Notes: generated from the letters alone by a model not told the origin. 32,474 nucleotides of DNA from CAWHOW01 sp050013795 (GCA_050013795.1 JBEKEO010000015.1:1-32474), one strand, 5' to 3'. Shown: positions 1-7,552, counted from the first letter of the stretch. Program-made: numbers and translations.

Positions 1-30
1 GGTATAACTGTCAATAGCCTGTTTATTCTT

Positions 31-51
31 TTACCACGGACGTCTTAATTA
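31..51 (-). other. In-frame RPW tail of the chagasin-like gene beyond a premature TAA
   Basis: In the minus-strand frame of the inhibitor, TAA at 51-49 is followed by TTA AGA CGT CCG TGG TAA. This encodes LRRPW and a second stop. The spacing LTL-x-x-x-RPW matches the chagasin family ending, so the first TAA replaces what is normally a sense codon. Confidence 0.7.
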
Positions 52-402
52 CAATGTAAGTACGGTAGTTCCCTGCGAAGTTCCAACATACCTTAATACC
101 TGTGTGCCGGATACTGTTATTGTTTTACCATTTAAAATAGTGCCGGCATCATGAATAAAATCAGCCTCTCCAATCTGAGTAATTGATTTCTGTATTGATT
201 TATCAGCAGAGTTGTTTGCTTCGCACCAGGTATAACCGGTCGAAGCTTTCCTTGGCAGTTGTATTTCTAATACCTGATCAGTTGCAAGATTGATTATTTG
301 TTCCTGATTTGCCCTTGTAACCTGAATGAGATTCTGGCCATTGGTAATTGCTGCAAATAATACAGCAAAAAATGTAAAGAAAACAGCAAACACTTTTTTC
401 AT
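49..402 (-). CDS. Chagasin-like (I42 family) cysteine protease inhibitor, prematurely terminated
   Basis: A 117-residue secreted protein with a signal peptide (MKKVFAVFF..., cleavage near residue 22) and then a chagasin-type Ig fold. The family motif NPTTGYxW appears as ASTGYTW near residues 53-59, and the late strand reads GTTVLTL. Chagasins block papain-family proteases by inserting three loops, one carrying RPW. Here the frame ends in TAA at 49-51, directly after LTL. The next codons in the same frame read L-R-R-P-W and then TAA (48 down to 31). The conserved C-terminus is therefore present but cut off by one nonsense codon. I chose the ATG at 402 because it precedes the signal peptide; 408 is also possible. 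The gene lies 130 bp after the PorE-like gene on the same strand. It may be a pseudogene, a readthrough gene or a sequencing error. Confidence 0.7.
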   Translation of the reverse strand: MKKVFAVFFTFFAVLFAAITNGQNLIQVTRANQEQIINLATDQVLEIQLPRKASTGYTWCEANNSADKSIQKSITQIGEADFIHDAGTILNGKTITVSGTQVLRYVGTSQGTTVLTL

Positions 403-531
403 AGCCATATTTTTAGTTAAACACAATGTGTATTTATCTGTTAATTCAAGGGCGGCCGGAACAAACTTTTTAATGGGTTTTAGATCAGGGGAGAAACCAG
501 GTTTCGGCATTCCTCAACCCAATCTATCAAA

Positions 532-2538
532 TTAGTATTTGCTTGTGATTTTAATTTCTGTTCGCCTGTTCTTCTGGCGTCCTTCATCAGTTTTATTAGT
601 ACTTATAGGTTCGTCGAATCCATATCCCCTCCAGGTCATCCTGTCTTTGTTGATACCATTTACCATAAAATATTCACGAACAGCTTTTGCTCTGTTATCG
701 GATAAGGTGTAGTTGTATTCGGCCGTTCCTTTATTATCAGTATGCCCGGAAATTTCAATTTTCAGTGTTGGATTTTCTTTAAGGTATGCTACCCACTTGT
801 CAAGTTCAACTGCCGATTCAGGTCGAAGAGTATATTTGTCAAAATCGAAAAACACATTGTTCAAAATGATTCGTTGCCCCACTGCGACTTCTTTATTATC
901 GTACATAATTTTATTTTCTTTTTCTTTAGAAGCTATTGGGATCTTCTGGAGCATAATAGCTTTATTAATTTCAGGGTTTGTTATGGTGTCAGGGACATCT
1001 ATAGTCTCATTATGTGTGATATATTTATCAGCACTGACGGCCAAATTGTATTTTTTCCCCGTAGGAAGCGACACATAATAATCTCCTGCTTCGCCTCCGG
1101 ATGTTAAGCTGGCAATTATTTCATTGGTTTTTGCATCTGTCACCTCAATTTTTGCCTCAACAGGTTTGTATGAAAGTTCGTCAAAAATAATTCCTTTGAG
1201 ATGAGCCACAATTTTTTTCTGAGTGATAATGCTTAATTTGTAAATGTCCTGATCACCATATCCCCATTCTTTTGCTGATGAATAATAGGCATGTTTTTCA
1301 TCTTTTGTCGGGACATAAAACACATCGTCATCTGTAGTATTAATAGGAAAGCCTATGTTTTCAGGTGTTGACCATTCTCCGTCTTCAGATAATGTGGATG
1401 TAAAAATATCAAAGCCACCCATGCTTTCGTGACCTTTTGAAGCAAAATACAATGTAACACCATCAGGCAAAATAAATGGAGATTCTTCATCATATTCCGT
1501 ATTTATCTTTGGCCCTAAGTTCACAGCCTTTGACCATTTGCCATTTGTAAGTTTCTCGCACTTATAAATATCCAATCCACCATATCCCCCCGGCCTGTTA
1601 CTTGTAAAATAAATAGTGTTTCCATCAGCACTTAAACAAGCATGGGATTCCCTATATTTTGAATTTATTTCTGCAGGAAGCTTCTCGGGAACAGACCATT
1701 CATCATCCTTATAATAGCTCACATAAATATTACCATCGCCATTGTCATCTTTATAAATAAATAACTCTTTTCCGTCGTATGATAAACTTATAGAAGCTTC
1801 GTGCCCACATGTATTGATGTTGGAACCTATTTTCCTGAAGTTAGTTCCCCAATTTTTTTTGTCCTGCCCTAAATTTGCGACATAAATATCTTCAAAATAT
1901 TTTCCGTCAACATCTTTTTTCCCACATGTAGTTCCAAGGCGGCGGGAAGTGAATATTATAGTAGATTCGTCTGCAGAGATTACAGGTGAATAATCTGGAT
2001 AAGGGCTATTGATAGGCTCTCCGAGGTTTTCAATTTTAATATTAACAGGGTTCGCCATTAACTTTTTGGCATTATAGCACATTTCAATTTCCCTGTTTAC
2101 ATCTTTTAATAGGTCTTTATCATTTTCGGTAAGATAATATTTGAATTTCTCAAAATATTTTATAGCATCAGGAATTTTATAATCGATAAGATAAGCTCGT
2201 CCTAAATAATAGAATGCAAATATTGGTGCGGTAACTTCGTCAGCATTACCAGTATAATCTAAAGAAACATTTACGATAGCTTTTTCTAAATAAGGGATAG
2301 CTTTTGTTTTGTCAAGAATAGAATTAATATAACATATGCCTATATTAAAATCAACATTGGGATTGCCGGGAGTTAGTGTATCCAGAAAAAGAAATATAGG
2401 TAATCCATCCTGAAAGTTTCCATCATTCAAATAACTTTCGGCAAGATTATATTTTGTCCTGAATATTTCAGAAACCTGTGAATATCCTGAATATCCAATG
2501 AGTAAAAATAAACAAAAAATAAATAAATGTTTTTTCAT
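532..2538 (-). CDS. PorE-like TPR / PD40 propeller / regulatory-domain / OmpA-C envelope protein
   Basis: A 668-residue secreted protein. Domains in order: a signal peptide (MKKHLFIFCLFLL), TPR-like helices to about residue 165, WD40-like PD40 beta-propeller repeats (ISADESTIIFTSRR, LSADGNTIYFTSNRPGG, LPDGVTLYFASKG) at about 185-430, a carboxypeptidase-regulatory-like domain (GIIFDELSYKPVEAKIEV) at about 455-540, and an OmpA C-terminal peptidoglycan-binding domain with ISGHTDNKG and NRAKAVREY near the end. This order matches PorE of Porphyromonas gingivalis, a type IX secretion component that binds peptidoglycan. Many paralogues in the phylum share it, so a T9SS role is inference. The start at 2538 was chosen over 2568 because MKK begins the signal peptide. 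A TATCTTTG box lies about 47 bp upstream. Confidence 0.88.
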   Translation of the reverse strand: MKKHLFIFCLFLLIGYSGYSQVSEIFRTKYNLAESYLNDGNFQDGLPIFLFLDTLTPGNPNVDFNIGICYINSILDKTKAIPYLEKAIVNVSLDYTGNADEVTAPIFAFYYLGRAYLIDYKIPDAIKYFEKFKYYLTENDKDLLKDVNREIEMCYNAKKLMANPVNIKIENLGEPINSPYPDYSPVISADESTIIFTSRRLGTTCGKKDVDGKYFEDIYVANLGQDKKNWGTNFRKIGSNINTCGHEASISLSYDGKELFIYKDDNGDGNIYVSYYKDDEWSVPEKLPAEINSKYRESHACLSADGNTIYFTSNRPGGYGGLDIYKCEKLTNGKWSKAVNLGPKINTEYDEESPFILPDGVTLYFASKGHESMGGFDIFTSTLSEDGEWSTPENIGFPINTTDDDVFYVPTKDEKHAYYSSAKEWGYGDQDIYKLSIITQKKIVAHLKGIIFDELSYKPVEAKIEVTDAKTNEIIASLTSGGEAGDYYVSLPTGKKYNLAVSADKYITHNETIDVPDTITNPEINKAIMLQKIPIASKEKENKIMYDNKEVAVGQRIILNNVFFDFDKYTLRPESAVELDKWVAYLKENPTLKIEISGHTDNKGTAEYNYTLSDNRAKAVREYFMVNGINKDRMTWRGYGFDEPISTNKTDEGRQKNRRTEIKITSKY

Positions 2539-2584
2539 ATTGATCATAATTTTAAAAAACACACTCAATAATATATAAGTTTAG

Positions 2585-2592
2585 CAAAGATA
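2585..2592 (-). promoter_or_regulatory. Candidate -7 box of the PorE-like gene
   Basis: On the minus strand this reads TATCTTTG, an exact match to the Bacteroidota TAnnTTTG element, about 47 bp before the chosen start. No TTTG was found at the usual 17-21 bp upstream. A small hairpin (GGTATC, loop, GATACC, then a T run) lies just upstream at about 2609-2637. Confidence 0.4.
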
Positions 2593-2812
2593 ATATTTTT
2601 ATATATAAAAAAGGGGTATCCAAAAAGATACCTTTTAATCAAGTAAAACACACAAACATTGAGATATAAAGCAAATAAACATACCCAAAGGACTTGGTTT
2701 TTTAAGTAAATATAAAAGAACGTATAACAGTAATCATAAACCAATCGAAGTATAGACCCATACATATTTTCGTTTGCATTTTTATTTAACACATGCAAGC
2801 CCTGTCAATAGC

Positions 2813-2923
2813 CTATTCCAAAGAATCAAGAAGCAATCCGACGAACTTATAAACTACGTCAATTCCTCTAGGAGCTTCGAAATTGTTAATATCTTTCCAT
2901 AAATTGCTAATAACTAAGTGTGA
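2813..2923 (-). pseudogene. Possible C-terminal gene remnant
   Basis: A stop-to-stop frame of 36 codons with no ATG. Its end, NNFEAPRGIDVVYKFVGLL followed by LDSLE and TAG, looks more like real protein than translated intergenic DNA. The family was not recognised. It could equally be chance in a short frame. Confidence 0.2.
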
Positions 2924-2951
2924 TTAATAGCTTATTGTATATCATTTTCAG

Positions 2952-2959
2952 TAATTTTG
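2952..2959 (+). promoter_or_regulatory. Candidate -7 box of the HU gene
   Basis: TAATTTTG, an exact TAnnTTTG match 43 bp before the HU start codon. That leaves a leader of roughly 35-40 nt. No good -33 TTTG was seen at standard spacing. Confidence 0.5.
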
Positions 2960-3002
2960 TCGACAAATAATTAACTTAAATTCTAACTTAAATTAAAAAA
3001 TC

Positions 3003-3275
3003 ATGAACAAAGCACAATTAATTGATGCAATTGCTAAAGAAGCAAAATTAAGCAAAGTAGATTCAGGTAAAGCTCTTGATGCCACAATTAGCGCAATCAG
3101 CAAATCTCTTAAAAAAGGTGAAGGCGTTATCCTTGTTGGTTTTGGTTCTTTCTCAATAGCTAAGAGAGCTGCAAGAACAGGCCGCAATCCTCAAACCGGC
3201 AAGCCAATTAAAATTGCTGCAAAGAAAGTAGCAAAATTCAAAGCTGGCGCTGCTCTGAAAAAATCAGTAAAGTAA
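3003..3275 (+). CDS. HU-family DNA-binding protein
   Basis: A 90-residue protein of standard HU length. HU proteins are dimeric nucleoid proteins that bend and compact DNA. The start MNKAQLIDAIAKEAKLSK is the typical helical dimerisation part. VGFGSFSIAKRAARTGRNP near residues 46-64 is the HU signature leading into the DNA-binding arm, and TGKPIKIAAKKVAKFKAG completes the fold. The gene stands alone with its own promoter and a strong intrinsic terminator 19 bp after the stop, as expected for an abundant monocistronic product. It could be named hup, but Bacteroidota often carry several paralogues, so no symbol is given. Confidence 0.96.
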   Translation: MNKAQLIDAIAKEAKLSKVDSGKALDATISAISKSLKKGEGVILVGFGSFSIAKRAARTGRNPQTGKPIKIAAKKVAKFKAGAALKKSVK

Positions 3276-3293
3276 GCTTATTTAAATATTTTC

Positions 3294-3326
3294 AAAAAAG
3301 GCCATCTTCGCAGATGGCCTTTTTTG
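3294..3326 (+). terminator. Intrinsic terminator of the HU gene
   Basis: A perfect stem AAGGCCATCT / AGATGGCCTT with loop TCGC, flanked by A and T runs. This is a textbook rho-independent terminator and may act in both directions. Confidence 0.9.
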
Positions 3327-3423
3327 TTATCAATAGACGTACATTATTCAACAGAATGAATTTTTCTATCTTATTTACAAAATGGCTTTAATATTTATGA
3401 ATATGTTGTATAGAATTGTTGTG

Positions 3424-3467
3424 TAAATATAAATGGGTTACAAAAAAATGCAACCTATTTATATTTA
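3424..3467. repeat. Long intergenic hairpin
   Basis: Arms TAAATATAAATGGGTT (3424-3439) and AACCTATTTATATTTA (3452-3467) pair over 16 bp with one G-T wobble around a 12-nt A-rich loop. It sits at the 3' end of a possible remnant ORF on the minus strand and could be that unit's terminator. Confidence 0.5.
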
Positions 3468-3644
3468 TGTGATCCCTGAGATACAGTTTTCAAACCAATT
3501 AATGCAATCTTTTAAGCGAATATATGAATTAAGGGACATTTGACGTGTTAAGTTAATACAATCAAAAAACAATTCGACCTTAAAGAAAGTGGCAGTTTGA
3601 TTGCCCTTATACTCCCCTGTGGGTATCAAACCAATATATTTATA
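3465..3644 (-). pseudogene. Possible small gene or remnant, related to a decayed copy at 31446-31563
   Basis: A stop-to-stop frame of about 59 codons in an otherwise empty 475-bp intergenic region (3327-3802). Its product reads ...IPTGEYKGNQTATFF... through ...SYIRLKDCINWFENCISG..., which looks protein-like. The only ATG lies in the middle and would give 24 residues. The family was not recognised. A segment sharing AACCAATTAATGCAAT and AAGTGG..TTTrATTGCC at similar spacing occurs at 31446-31563, where the frame is broken by stops. It may be an eroded mobile or repeated gene. Nothing else in 3327-3802 was recognised. Confidence 0.25.
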
Positions 3645-3802
3645 TTATTCAATAGGATTTTTGTGGATGCTTAATTATATGGGATTTAAAAAAAATTTAC
3701 TTCTACCCCACCTTTTCCAAAATCGATACGTAATGTTTAATATATAGGAAGAAGTTTTGTAAACATCTCCGAAAAAATAAAAAATAGTCAATAATTAAAT
3801 TC

Positions 3803-4069
3803 ATGTATATGGCACCAATAAAAATAACGAAGCAGGAAATTGCATCAAAGATCATTTCCATTATCAGCCTTAATCTGAAAGTACCCAAAGAGGATTTGAA
3901 GATGGTAGCGCATTTTAATGATTATAACGTGGATTCGTATGAAATGACAGAAGCATTACTGGAAATTGAAAAAGAATTTAAGGTGTATTTTTATGAAGAG
4001 AACGACTTAATGCGTGTTAAGACCTTCAAGGATATTACAGATAATGTATATCGCACCATAATGAGATAA
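3803..4069 (+). CDS. Orphan acyl-carrier-protein-like protein
   Basis: An 88-residue protein with the size and helix pattern of acyl carrier proteins. The phosphopantetheine site DSL appears as DSY (VDSYEMTEALLEIEKEF, Ser45), and the following helix is acidic as in ACP helix II. The C-terminal TFKDITDNVYRTI resembles the helix IV end (TVGDAVDYI). It probably carries a 4'-phosphopantetheine arm, but the acyl substrate cannot be told. Unlike acpP at 20388 it has no fatty-acid genes beside it; the next gene is an ECF sigma factor 83 bp downstream. Either ATG, at 3803 or 3809, could be the start. The family is clear, the role is not. Confidence 0.72.
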   Translation: MYMAPIKITKQEIASKIISIISLNLKVPKEDLKMVAHFNDYNVDSYEMTEALLEIEKEFKVYFYEENDLMRVKTFKDITDNVYRTIMR

Positions 4070-4086
4070 TTAATTTGTTAATTTTT

Positions 4087-4113
4087 TTGTAAAGCCAATC
4101 ATTTGTATCTTTA
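4087..4113 (+). promoter_or_regulatory. Candidate promoter of the sigma-factor gene
   Basis: TTG at 4087-4089, a 16-bp spacer, then TATCTTTA at 4106-4113, one mismatch from TAnnTTTG. It ends about 40 bp before the TTG start. The match is reasonable but not perfect. Confidence 0.35.
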
Positions 4114-4152
4114 TTGCCGAATAATTAATTGTGTTATTAAAAACTACCTTAA

Positions 4153-4767
4153 TTGTTTTTTAATAAAAAGTCACATTTCAGGAGCGATGACCAGGAAAGT
4201 ATCATAAATGCTTGCCTGAAAGGAGATCAATTGGCGCAAAAGGCATTGATAGGCATATATTTTTCATTTGCAAAGAGCATCAGTATGCGTTATGTTGAAA
4301 ATAAGCAAGAAGTGGATGAGATCATCAACGACTCGTTTTTAAAGATATTCAATAATCTTGCTAAATACGATCATTCCCAGCCTTTCAAAGCCTGGATACG
4401 AAAGATAATTGTAAATACTGCCATTGATCATTTCAGGAAGAACCAGCAATTTAACTATAATAACCAGTCAGATATTGAAGATATAGGTGATGTAGAGGTG
4501 GATGAAAATATCATCAGTAAAATATCATCGGACGAGATATTATCATTGATCAATAAGCTTTCGCCTTCATACAGGATCGCTTTTAACCTGTTTGTGATAG
4601 AAGGATACACTCATCGTGAAATAGCTGACATGCTGGGAATATCAGAGGGGACGTCAAAATCAAACTTGATGGATGCAAGGAAGAAATTACAGGGTATGAT
4701 CAGCAGCGCATATCCATATCATTATCATACTTATCAATTTAAACTCTCGAAGGTCCATGAAAATTGA
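4153..4767 (+). CDS. ECF-type RNA polymerase sigma factor (sigma-70 family)
   Basis: A protein of about 204 residues. Region 2 covers about 17-95, with DEIINDSFLKIFNNLAKYD and the -10-recognition helix PFKAWIRKIIVNTAIDHFRK. Region 4 covers about 130-190, with SPSYRIAFNLFVIEGYTHRE and the helix-turn-helix IADMLGISEGTSKSNLMDAR. The only usable start is TTG at 4153; the first in-frame ATG falls inside region 2. The stop overlaps the next gene by 11 bp, so the two are translationally coupled. The partner has a membrane segment, suggesting a membrane-held regulator that controls this sigma factor. The regulon cannot be read from this window. Confidence 0.93.
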   Translation: MFFNKKSHFRSDDQESIINACLKGDQLAQKALIGIYFSFAKSISMRYVENKQEVDEIINDSFLKIFNNLAKYDHSQPFKAWIRKIIVNTAIDHFRKNQQFNYNNQSDIEDIGDVEVDENIISKISSDEILSLINKLSPSYRIAFNLFVIEGYTHREIADMLGISEGTSKSNLMDARKKLQGMISSAYPYHYHTYQFKLSKVHEN

Positions 4768-6058
4768 GAATTTTGATGATGCATTAAAAAGGAAGCTTGA
4801 GAATATCAACACTTCTTATGAAGAAGGGGATATTCAAAGGGTGCATGATTATGTAACCCGTAACCGTACTTTGGGACGTGTAAGGAATTCAAAACGCAGC
4901 TGGGTTCTTATTGGAAGCAGTGTGATCATTGCAGGGCTGATAACGTGGAATATTATATTGGTAAATCAGAACAAGGAGCTACATCAAACGGTTAACGGGC
5001 TTTATACAGAACTTTCGGTTATAAATAAAAAGCAAACCGTTATTAGTCCCAATAGCATACCTCCAAAAGAAAGCGTGACAGCTTCGAACAACCCAATATC
5101 ACAAGCAGTTGTTCCTGAACATAATGTTCCGGTATCTTCCGAAAATAATGTTAACAGCATGGCTCCTATGAAGAATGAAAATGTAAAGAATATTCCGGAG
5201 AATAATAAAGGAGAAAATGCTACACTTAATGCTGACAATAATTCTCCGGTCATAGCTCAGACCAGCCTGGAAAAAACAGCACAGGAAGTACAAGCTGTTA
5301 AAACTGACGGGAGAACAAGTAATGAAGGTATCACTGAAAATGTAAAAAAAGATACGGTTATTCCTGAAAGGAAGATAGTGGCAGAGGCAAACCAAGCGGT
5401 TCAGGATGAAGCAGTAAATAACGATAAAGCTAAAGATGAAGTGAGGCGTTCATTATCCATTTTTAAGAATATTCATTATAATGCAGGGGTAAACCTGAGA
5501 GGTGGAAGACACCAGGTTGGTTGCGGAATATCGGGTGAAGCACTCTTAAAAGACCGATGGGGTTTGAGTGTAGGCCTGAATGTATTAGGCATTAATAATG
5601 AAAAATACAATGATGACCAAGATTTTAGCAATTGTAAACATACTCCGTTTACATCAACGTATAACCTGCATAATAATGATACTGCCAATAGTTATTTTCA
5701 TATCAAAATCGATGATATTTTATTTCAGGTACCTGTAGCAATAAATTATCATCTGGAATTAAGACGTAAATTTTCTTTAATAGTTGGAGCAGGTACCAAC
5801 CTTGATGTTCATGTGAAACAGCATGTCGGTTATTTACAAAAGTTGGACTCTATAAGCAATAACGGAAAGTTAGGTCATCAATTTTCTCCTGTCCTTTTCA
5901 ATGATTTAGAACTTACAGCAGGAATACAAAAACGATGTGGATTATTTTTATTCCAGCTGTGTCCTTATGCCAGCTATCAGGTACGTCAAGTCATCTACAA
6001 AAAAGAGAAATTTTATTATGGTGTGCGTTTAGGGATAAAGTTTAATTTTCCGAGTTAA
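4757..6058 (+). CDS. One-TM protein with barrel-like C-terminus, coupled to the ECF sigma factor
   Basis: A 433-residue protein with three parts. Residues 1-47 are charged and presumably cytoplasmic. About 48-68 form a membrane helix (SWVLIGSSVIIAGLITWNI). About 85-235 form a polar Asn/Glu/Lys/Pro-rich linker. The remainder (about 240-433) has alternating aromatic strands such as YNAGVNLRGGRHQVGCGISG and ends in GVRLGIKFNF, like small outer-membrane barrel domains of Bacteroidota. It overlaps the sigma gene by 11 bp, so an anti-sigma or sensor role is inferred from context. No recognised anti-sigma motif (zinc finger or FecR) is visible. If the barrel sits in the outer membrane, the linker would span the periplasm. 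Confidence 0.8.
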   Translation: MKIENFDDALKRKLENINTSYEEGDIQRVHDYVTRNRTLGRVRNSKRSWVLIGSSVIIAGLITWNIILVNQNKELHQTVNGLYTELSVINKKQTVISPNSIPPKESVTASNNPISQAVVPEHNVPVSSENNVNSMAPMKNENVKNIPENNKGENATLNADNNSPVIAQTSLEKTAQEVQAVKTDGRTSNEGITENVKKDTVIPERKIVAEANQAVQDEAVNNDKAKDEVRRSLSIFKNIHYNAGVNLRGGRHQVGCGISGEALLKDRWGLSVGLNVLGINNEKYNDDQDFSNCKHTPFTSTYNLHNNDTANSYFHIKIDDILFQVPVAINYHLELRRKFSLIVGAGTNLDVHVKQHVGYLQKLDSISNNGKLGHQFSPVLFNDLELTAGIQKRCGLFLFQLCPYASYQVRQVIYKKEKFYYGVRLGIKFNFPS

Positions 6059-6065
6059 TACATAA

Positions 6066-6100
6066 TAAAAAACCCTTGTAACTGCTATATTAACAAGGGC
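6066..6100 (-). terminator. Intrinsic terminator of the tRNA-Arg
   Basis: On the minus strand, stem CCCTTGT / ACAAGGG (6099-6093 with 6079-6073) is followed by TTTTTTATT. It lies 13 bp past the tRNA 3' end. Confidence 0.8.
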
Positions 6101-6112
6101 TTCAGAAGCTAG

Positions 6113-6186
6113 TGACCCCGGAGGGATTCAAACCCCCGACTTTCAGAACCGGAATCTGACGTTCTATTCAGCTGAACTACGGGGCC
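6113..6186 (-). tRNA. tRNA-Arg (anticodon CCG)
   Basis: A 74-nt cloverleaf read by eye. Acceptor GGCCCCG / CGGGGTC with discriminator A; D stem GTTC/GAAC; anticodon stem TCAGA/TCTGA with loop TTCCGGT, placing CCG at positions 34-36; five-nt variable loop; T stem GGGGG/CCCTC with loop TTTGAAT. No CCA is encoded. It reads the Arg codon CGG. It has its own promoter and terminator and no integrated element beside it. Confidence 0.95.
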
Positions 6187-6196
6187 TCACGAATAG

Positions 6197-6204
6197 CAAA
6201 ATTA
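6197..6204 (-). promoter_or_regulatory. -7 box of the tRNA-Arg promoter
   Basis: On the minus strand this is TAATTTTG, an exact TAnnTTTG match ending 10 bp before the tRNA 5' end. Confidence 0.55.
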
Positions 6205-6298
6205 ATAAAATTTAACTATTTAACGTACATACTTTACTCAAGTAATGCTAAATTGTTTAATTGTTATTCTCAAAATAATTGGCAATAATAATTATAAT

Positions 6299-6329
6299 AA
6301 TAGCAGCGAACTGATTGCTCGCTGCTATT
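6299..6329. terminator. Hairpin downstream of the TonB_C-like gene
   Basis: A perfect 11-bp stem AATAGCAGCGA / TCGCTGCTATT with a 9-nt loop, 24 bp past the stop of the minus-strand gene. The flanks are AT-rich but have no clean T run, so it is probably a terminator and possibly bidirectional. Confidence 0.6.
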
Positions 6330-6352
6330 AATTATTCGTAAAATCGAGGAAT

Positions 6353-6694
6353 CTATTTCTCATATTTGAAATCAAACCTTATATCATACGTTTTATTAAT
6401 ATTATCTTTTGATGGAATTATATTTAGCTGTTTAAGTTTAGCTACAACATAATCTTTAAGACTTGCATTGCTGGCGTTCGTTTGGTTCACTGTAATTGTC
6501 CCGTCAGGATTAACTGAAAAGTCAACCAATACCACTCCTTCAAGCTTTTGTTGTTTTGCAAAATCGGGATAAGAGATTTGTTTTCCTATCAGTTTTTCAA
6601 GGTTCCCGGGTGTAATGCTGTTTGCATTTGCTTTCCCACTAACTGCTATCGAAAGCAGCACTATGCTTATTATTGCTATTATGGTTGTTTTCAT
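6353..6694 (-). CDS. Small secreted TonB C-terminal-domain-like protein
   Basis: A 113-residue protein with a signal peptide (MKTTIIAIISIVLLSIAVSG...) and a TonB_C-like domain. The core follows the family pattern YPxxAxxxxxxGxVxVxFxVxxDG: YPDFAKQQKLEG, then VVLVDFSVNPDG, and further on LKDYVVAKLKQL. There is no anchor helix or proline-rich spanner, so it cannot be a normal TonB energy transducer. Such short forms are common in Bacteroidota and have no assigned role. It is monocistronic, with a hairpin on its 3' side and about 180 bp before it on its 5' side. Confidence 0.75.
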   Translation of the reverse strand: MKTTIIAIISIVLLSIAVSGKANANSITPGNLEKLIGKQISYPDFAKQQKLEGVVLVDFSVNPDGTITVNQTNASNASLKDYVVAKLKQLNIIPSKDNINKTYDIRFDFKYEK

Positions 6695-6781
6695 TTTTTT
6701 AAGTTTTAAGATGAATACTTCTTTGTTGTTTTCAATCGTAAGACGCCGTGGAAAAATTAAAAGTTACAGCAAAGTAGAAAT

Positions 6782-6808
6782 AAAAAATCCTTAGCCTGTA
6801 AAGGCTAA
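6782..6808 (-). terminator. Terminator downstream of rsmI
   Basis: On the minus strand, TTAGCC-tttaca-GGCTAA is followed by GGATTTTTTA. It sits about 70 bp past the rsmI stop. Confidence 0.6.
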
Positions 6809-6877
6809 TAATAAAGAAGGTTTCGGAGGAAGAGAATAAATAAATGGATATAGAAAAGCGAGGGAAACAGAAGAGGT

Positions 6878-7552
6878 TTAATCCTTTTTCCCCTCAATTA
6901 CAATAACAATCTCGCCTTTTATTATTTTGTTTTTAAAATATCCCAGCAAAGAATTTATCGTTCCTCTTTGTGTCTCTTCATATAACTTAGTGAGTTCACG
7001 GGATACAGATGCTTTGCGTTCTGCACCAAAGTAAAGCGAAAATTCTTCCAGCGATTTTATTAAACGATGAGGGGACTCATATAAAACAATAGTATTGGGT
7101 AGTTCTGCAAGTATCTTTAATCTTGTTTGTCTTCCTTTTTTTTGTGGAAGGAAACCCTCGAAATGAAAACAATCACAAGGGATTCCGCTGGCAACAAGCG
7201 CCGGAACAAAGGCAGTAGGGCCAGGCAAACATTCCACTTCTATTCCTGCTTTCAGGCATTCGCGCACCAGAAGAAAACCGGGGTCGGAAATGCCCGGTGT
7301 TCCGGCATCACTCACAAGCGCTATATTCATACCGTTTAATATTTTTTCTGCAATTTGCGGTACTTCTTTGTGTTCATTAAACAAGTGATGGGAAATCATT
7401 CGTGTTTCAATTTCATAGTGGTTCAATAGTCTGCCAGTAGTACGTGTATCTTCTGCTAAAATTAAATCAACTTCTTTTAAAACACGGACAGCCCTGAATG
7501 TAATATCTTCAAGGTTTCCTATAGGTGTCGGAACAAGATATAACTTTGACAT
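6878..7552 (-). CDS. rsmI: 16S rRNA (cytidine-1402-2'-O)-methyltransferase RsmI
   Basis: A 224-residue protein of the tetrapyrrole-methylase fold. It uses S-adenosylmethionine to 2'-O-methylate C1402 in the ribosomal decoding centre. The start LYLVPTPIGNLEDITFRA is diagnostic, followed by LAEDTRTTGRLLNHY, the glycine-rich cofactor motif VSDAGTPGISDPG near residues 80-92, and CLPGPTAFVPALVASG. It is shorter than the E. coli enzyme (about 286 residues) because the C-terminal extension is missing; short forms are usual in this phylum. The gene is monocistronic with a hairpin terminator. Confidence 0.96.
   Translation of the reverse strand: MSKLYLVPTPIGNLEDITFRAVRVLKEVDLILAEDTRTTGRLLNHYEIETRMISHHLFNEHKEVPQIAEKILNGMNIALVSDAGTPGISDPGFLLVRECLKAGIEVECLPGPTAFVPALVASGIPCDCFHFEGFLPQKKGRQTRLKILAELPNTIVLYESPHRLIKSLEEFSLYFGAERKASVSRELTKLYEETQRGTINSLLGYFKNKIIKGEIVIVIEGKKD

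Larger units (their letters stand above)
2539..3002. other. Intergenic region between divergent PorE-like and HU genes
   Basis: About 460 bp, very AT-rich, separating divergently transcribed genes. It holds the two -7 boxes, a short hairpin at 2609-2637 and a possible gene remnant at 2813-2923. A 77-codon frame across 2565-2798 (minus) is Tyr/Phe/Leu-rich and overlaps the promoter, so it is not called as a gene. Confidence 0.6.

Noticed and set aside
8..20. ctgtcaatagcct also found near 2801-2815
   Set aside because: A 13-base match is expected by chance several times in 32 kb of AT-rich DNA.
2565..2798. 77-codon minus-strand frame before the PorE-like gene
   Set aside because: Low-complexity Tyr/Phe/Leu composition, covers the promoter region and a hairpin, and shows no domain.
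6353..6694. TonB energy transducer
   Set aside because: Only the C-terminal domain is present after a signal peptide; there is no anchor helix or spanning linker.
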